The translations under genes and the position numbers were made by a program. The notes under the pieces were generated by a model. It ran no database searches. It worked only from the letters and a program-made list of their open reading frames with translations, and was not told the origin of the DNA. From JBBQED01 sp038320345 (GTDB lineage: Bacteria > Bacteroidota > Bacteroidia > AKYH767-A > OLB10): a stretch of DNA of 64,000 nt. The stretch is taken from NCBI GenBank assembly GCA_038320345.1, contig JBBQED010000001.1, positions 124,001 to 188,000 of the forward strand, written 5' to 3'. Positions 63,855 through 64,000 of the stretch are shown here, piece by piece. Position 1 is the first letter of the stretch; every line of letters starts with the position of its first letter.

Positions 63855-64000
63855 TTACTTCGTTGCAATCAAAGTTGGGCCAGGATTATTTTTCACCGGA
63901 GGTACTGTTTGTAGATACCGGTAAATCGCTTTCAATTCAAGATCACTCATTCTGCTAAATGCACCCCATGGCATCGTGGACTGGACGATTACTTTCCCTT
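63855..64000 (-). CDS. Cytochrome c, C-terminal fragment (runs off the right edge)
   Basis: The last 48 codons of a minus-strand gene: ...MPWGAFSRMSDLELKAIYRY and then LQTVPPVKNNPGPTLIATK. This is the Met-ligand loop and final helix of a class I cytochrome c, as in small membrane or periplasmic c-type cytochromes. The heme CxxCH would lie outside the window. Confidence 0.75.
   Translation of the reverse strand, partial: GKVIVQSTMPWGAFSRMSDLELKAIYRYLQTVPPVKNNPGPTLIATK

Overview
The window is a low-GC chromosomal segment from a Bacteroidota bacterium. The evidence is seven or more proteins with type IX secretion (T9SS) sorting domains (Por-type or CHU_C-type), a PorP/SprF protein, a TonB-dependent receptor with an N-terminal carboxypeptidase-regulatory domain, and promoters of the TAnnTTTG (-7) class. 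Gliding-type CHU_C domains and the family mix fit the Chitinophagales/Sphingobacteriales side of the phylum, but genus cannot be read from the sequence. I see no rRNA, tRNA, CRISPR array, insertion sequence or prophage.

Layout. 1-4300: a MarR repressor with an NAD(P)-binding oxidoreductase upstream of it, an exported cyclophilin with a T9SS domain, a flavin reductase-like protein and rpiB. 4611-8777: a four-gene operon (outer-membrane barrel, Rieske protein, imelysin lipoprotein, di-heme cytochrome) that looks like an iron-related envelope redox module. 8935-31036: mostly secreted or envelope proteins (beta-propellers, a 1335-residue M36 metalloprotease, a CHU_C protein, a 1437-residue repeat protein) mixed with housekeeping genes (TauE/SafE permease, M24 peptidase-fold protein, TonB receptor plus TPR-like partner, DbpA-like RNA helicase, DUF1801) and a 33-residue lysine-rich microprotein.

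31386-34029: a TPR-containing histidine kinase and a NarL/LuxR-type response regulator. Three near-identical 21-bp elements with a 7-2-7 dyad lie around the kinase gene: two in the divergent upstream region and one, inverted, across its stop codon just before the regulator gene. 34559-55486: a single-direction ~21-kb exopolysaccharide locus of Wzx/Wzy type, with export lipoprotein, chain-length/tyrosine-kinase homologue, flippase, polymerase/ligase, four glycosyltransferases, an acyltransferase, a methyltransferase, a WecA/MraY-type initiating transferase, and two unusual kinase-fold proteins. An NHL-repeat CHU_C adhesin and a PorP/SprF-OmpA fusion are inserted by 4-nt overlaps between the last glycosyltransferase and the initiating transferase, which ties polysaccharide production to a surface adhesin.

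55538-64000: M28 peptidase, an S74-chaperone protein with a T9SS domain, an omega-amidase/aminotransferase repair pair, an exported subtilase, an MFS exporter and the C-terminus of a cytochrome c. All functions come from reading motifs by eye; no database search was run.
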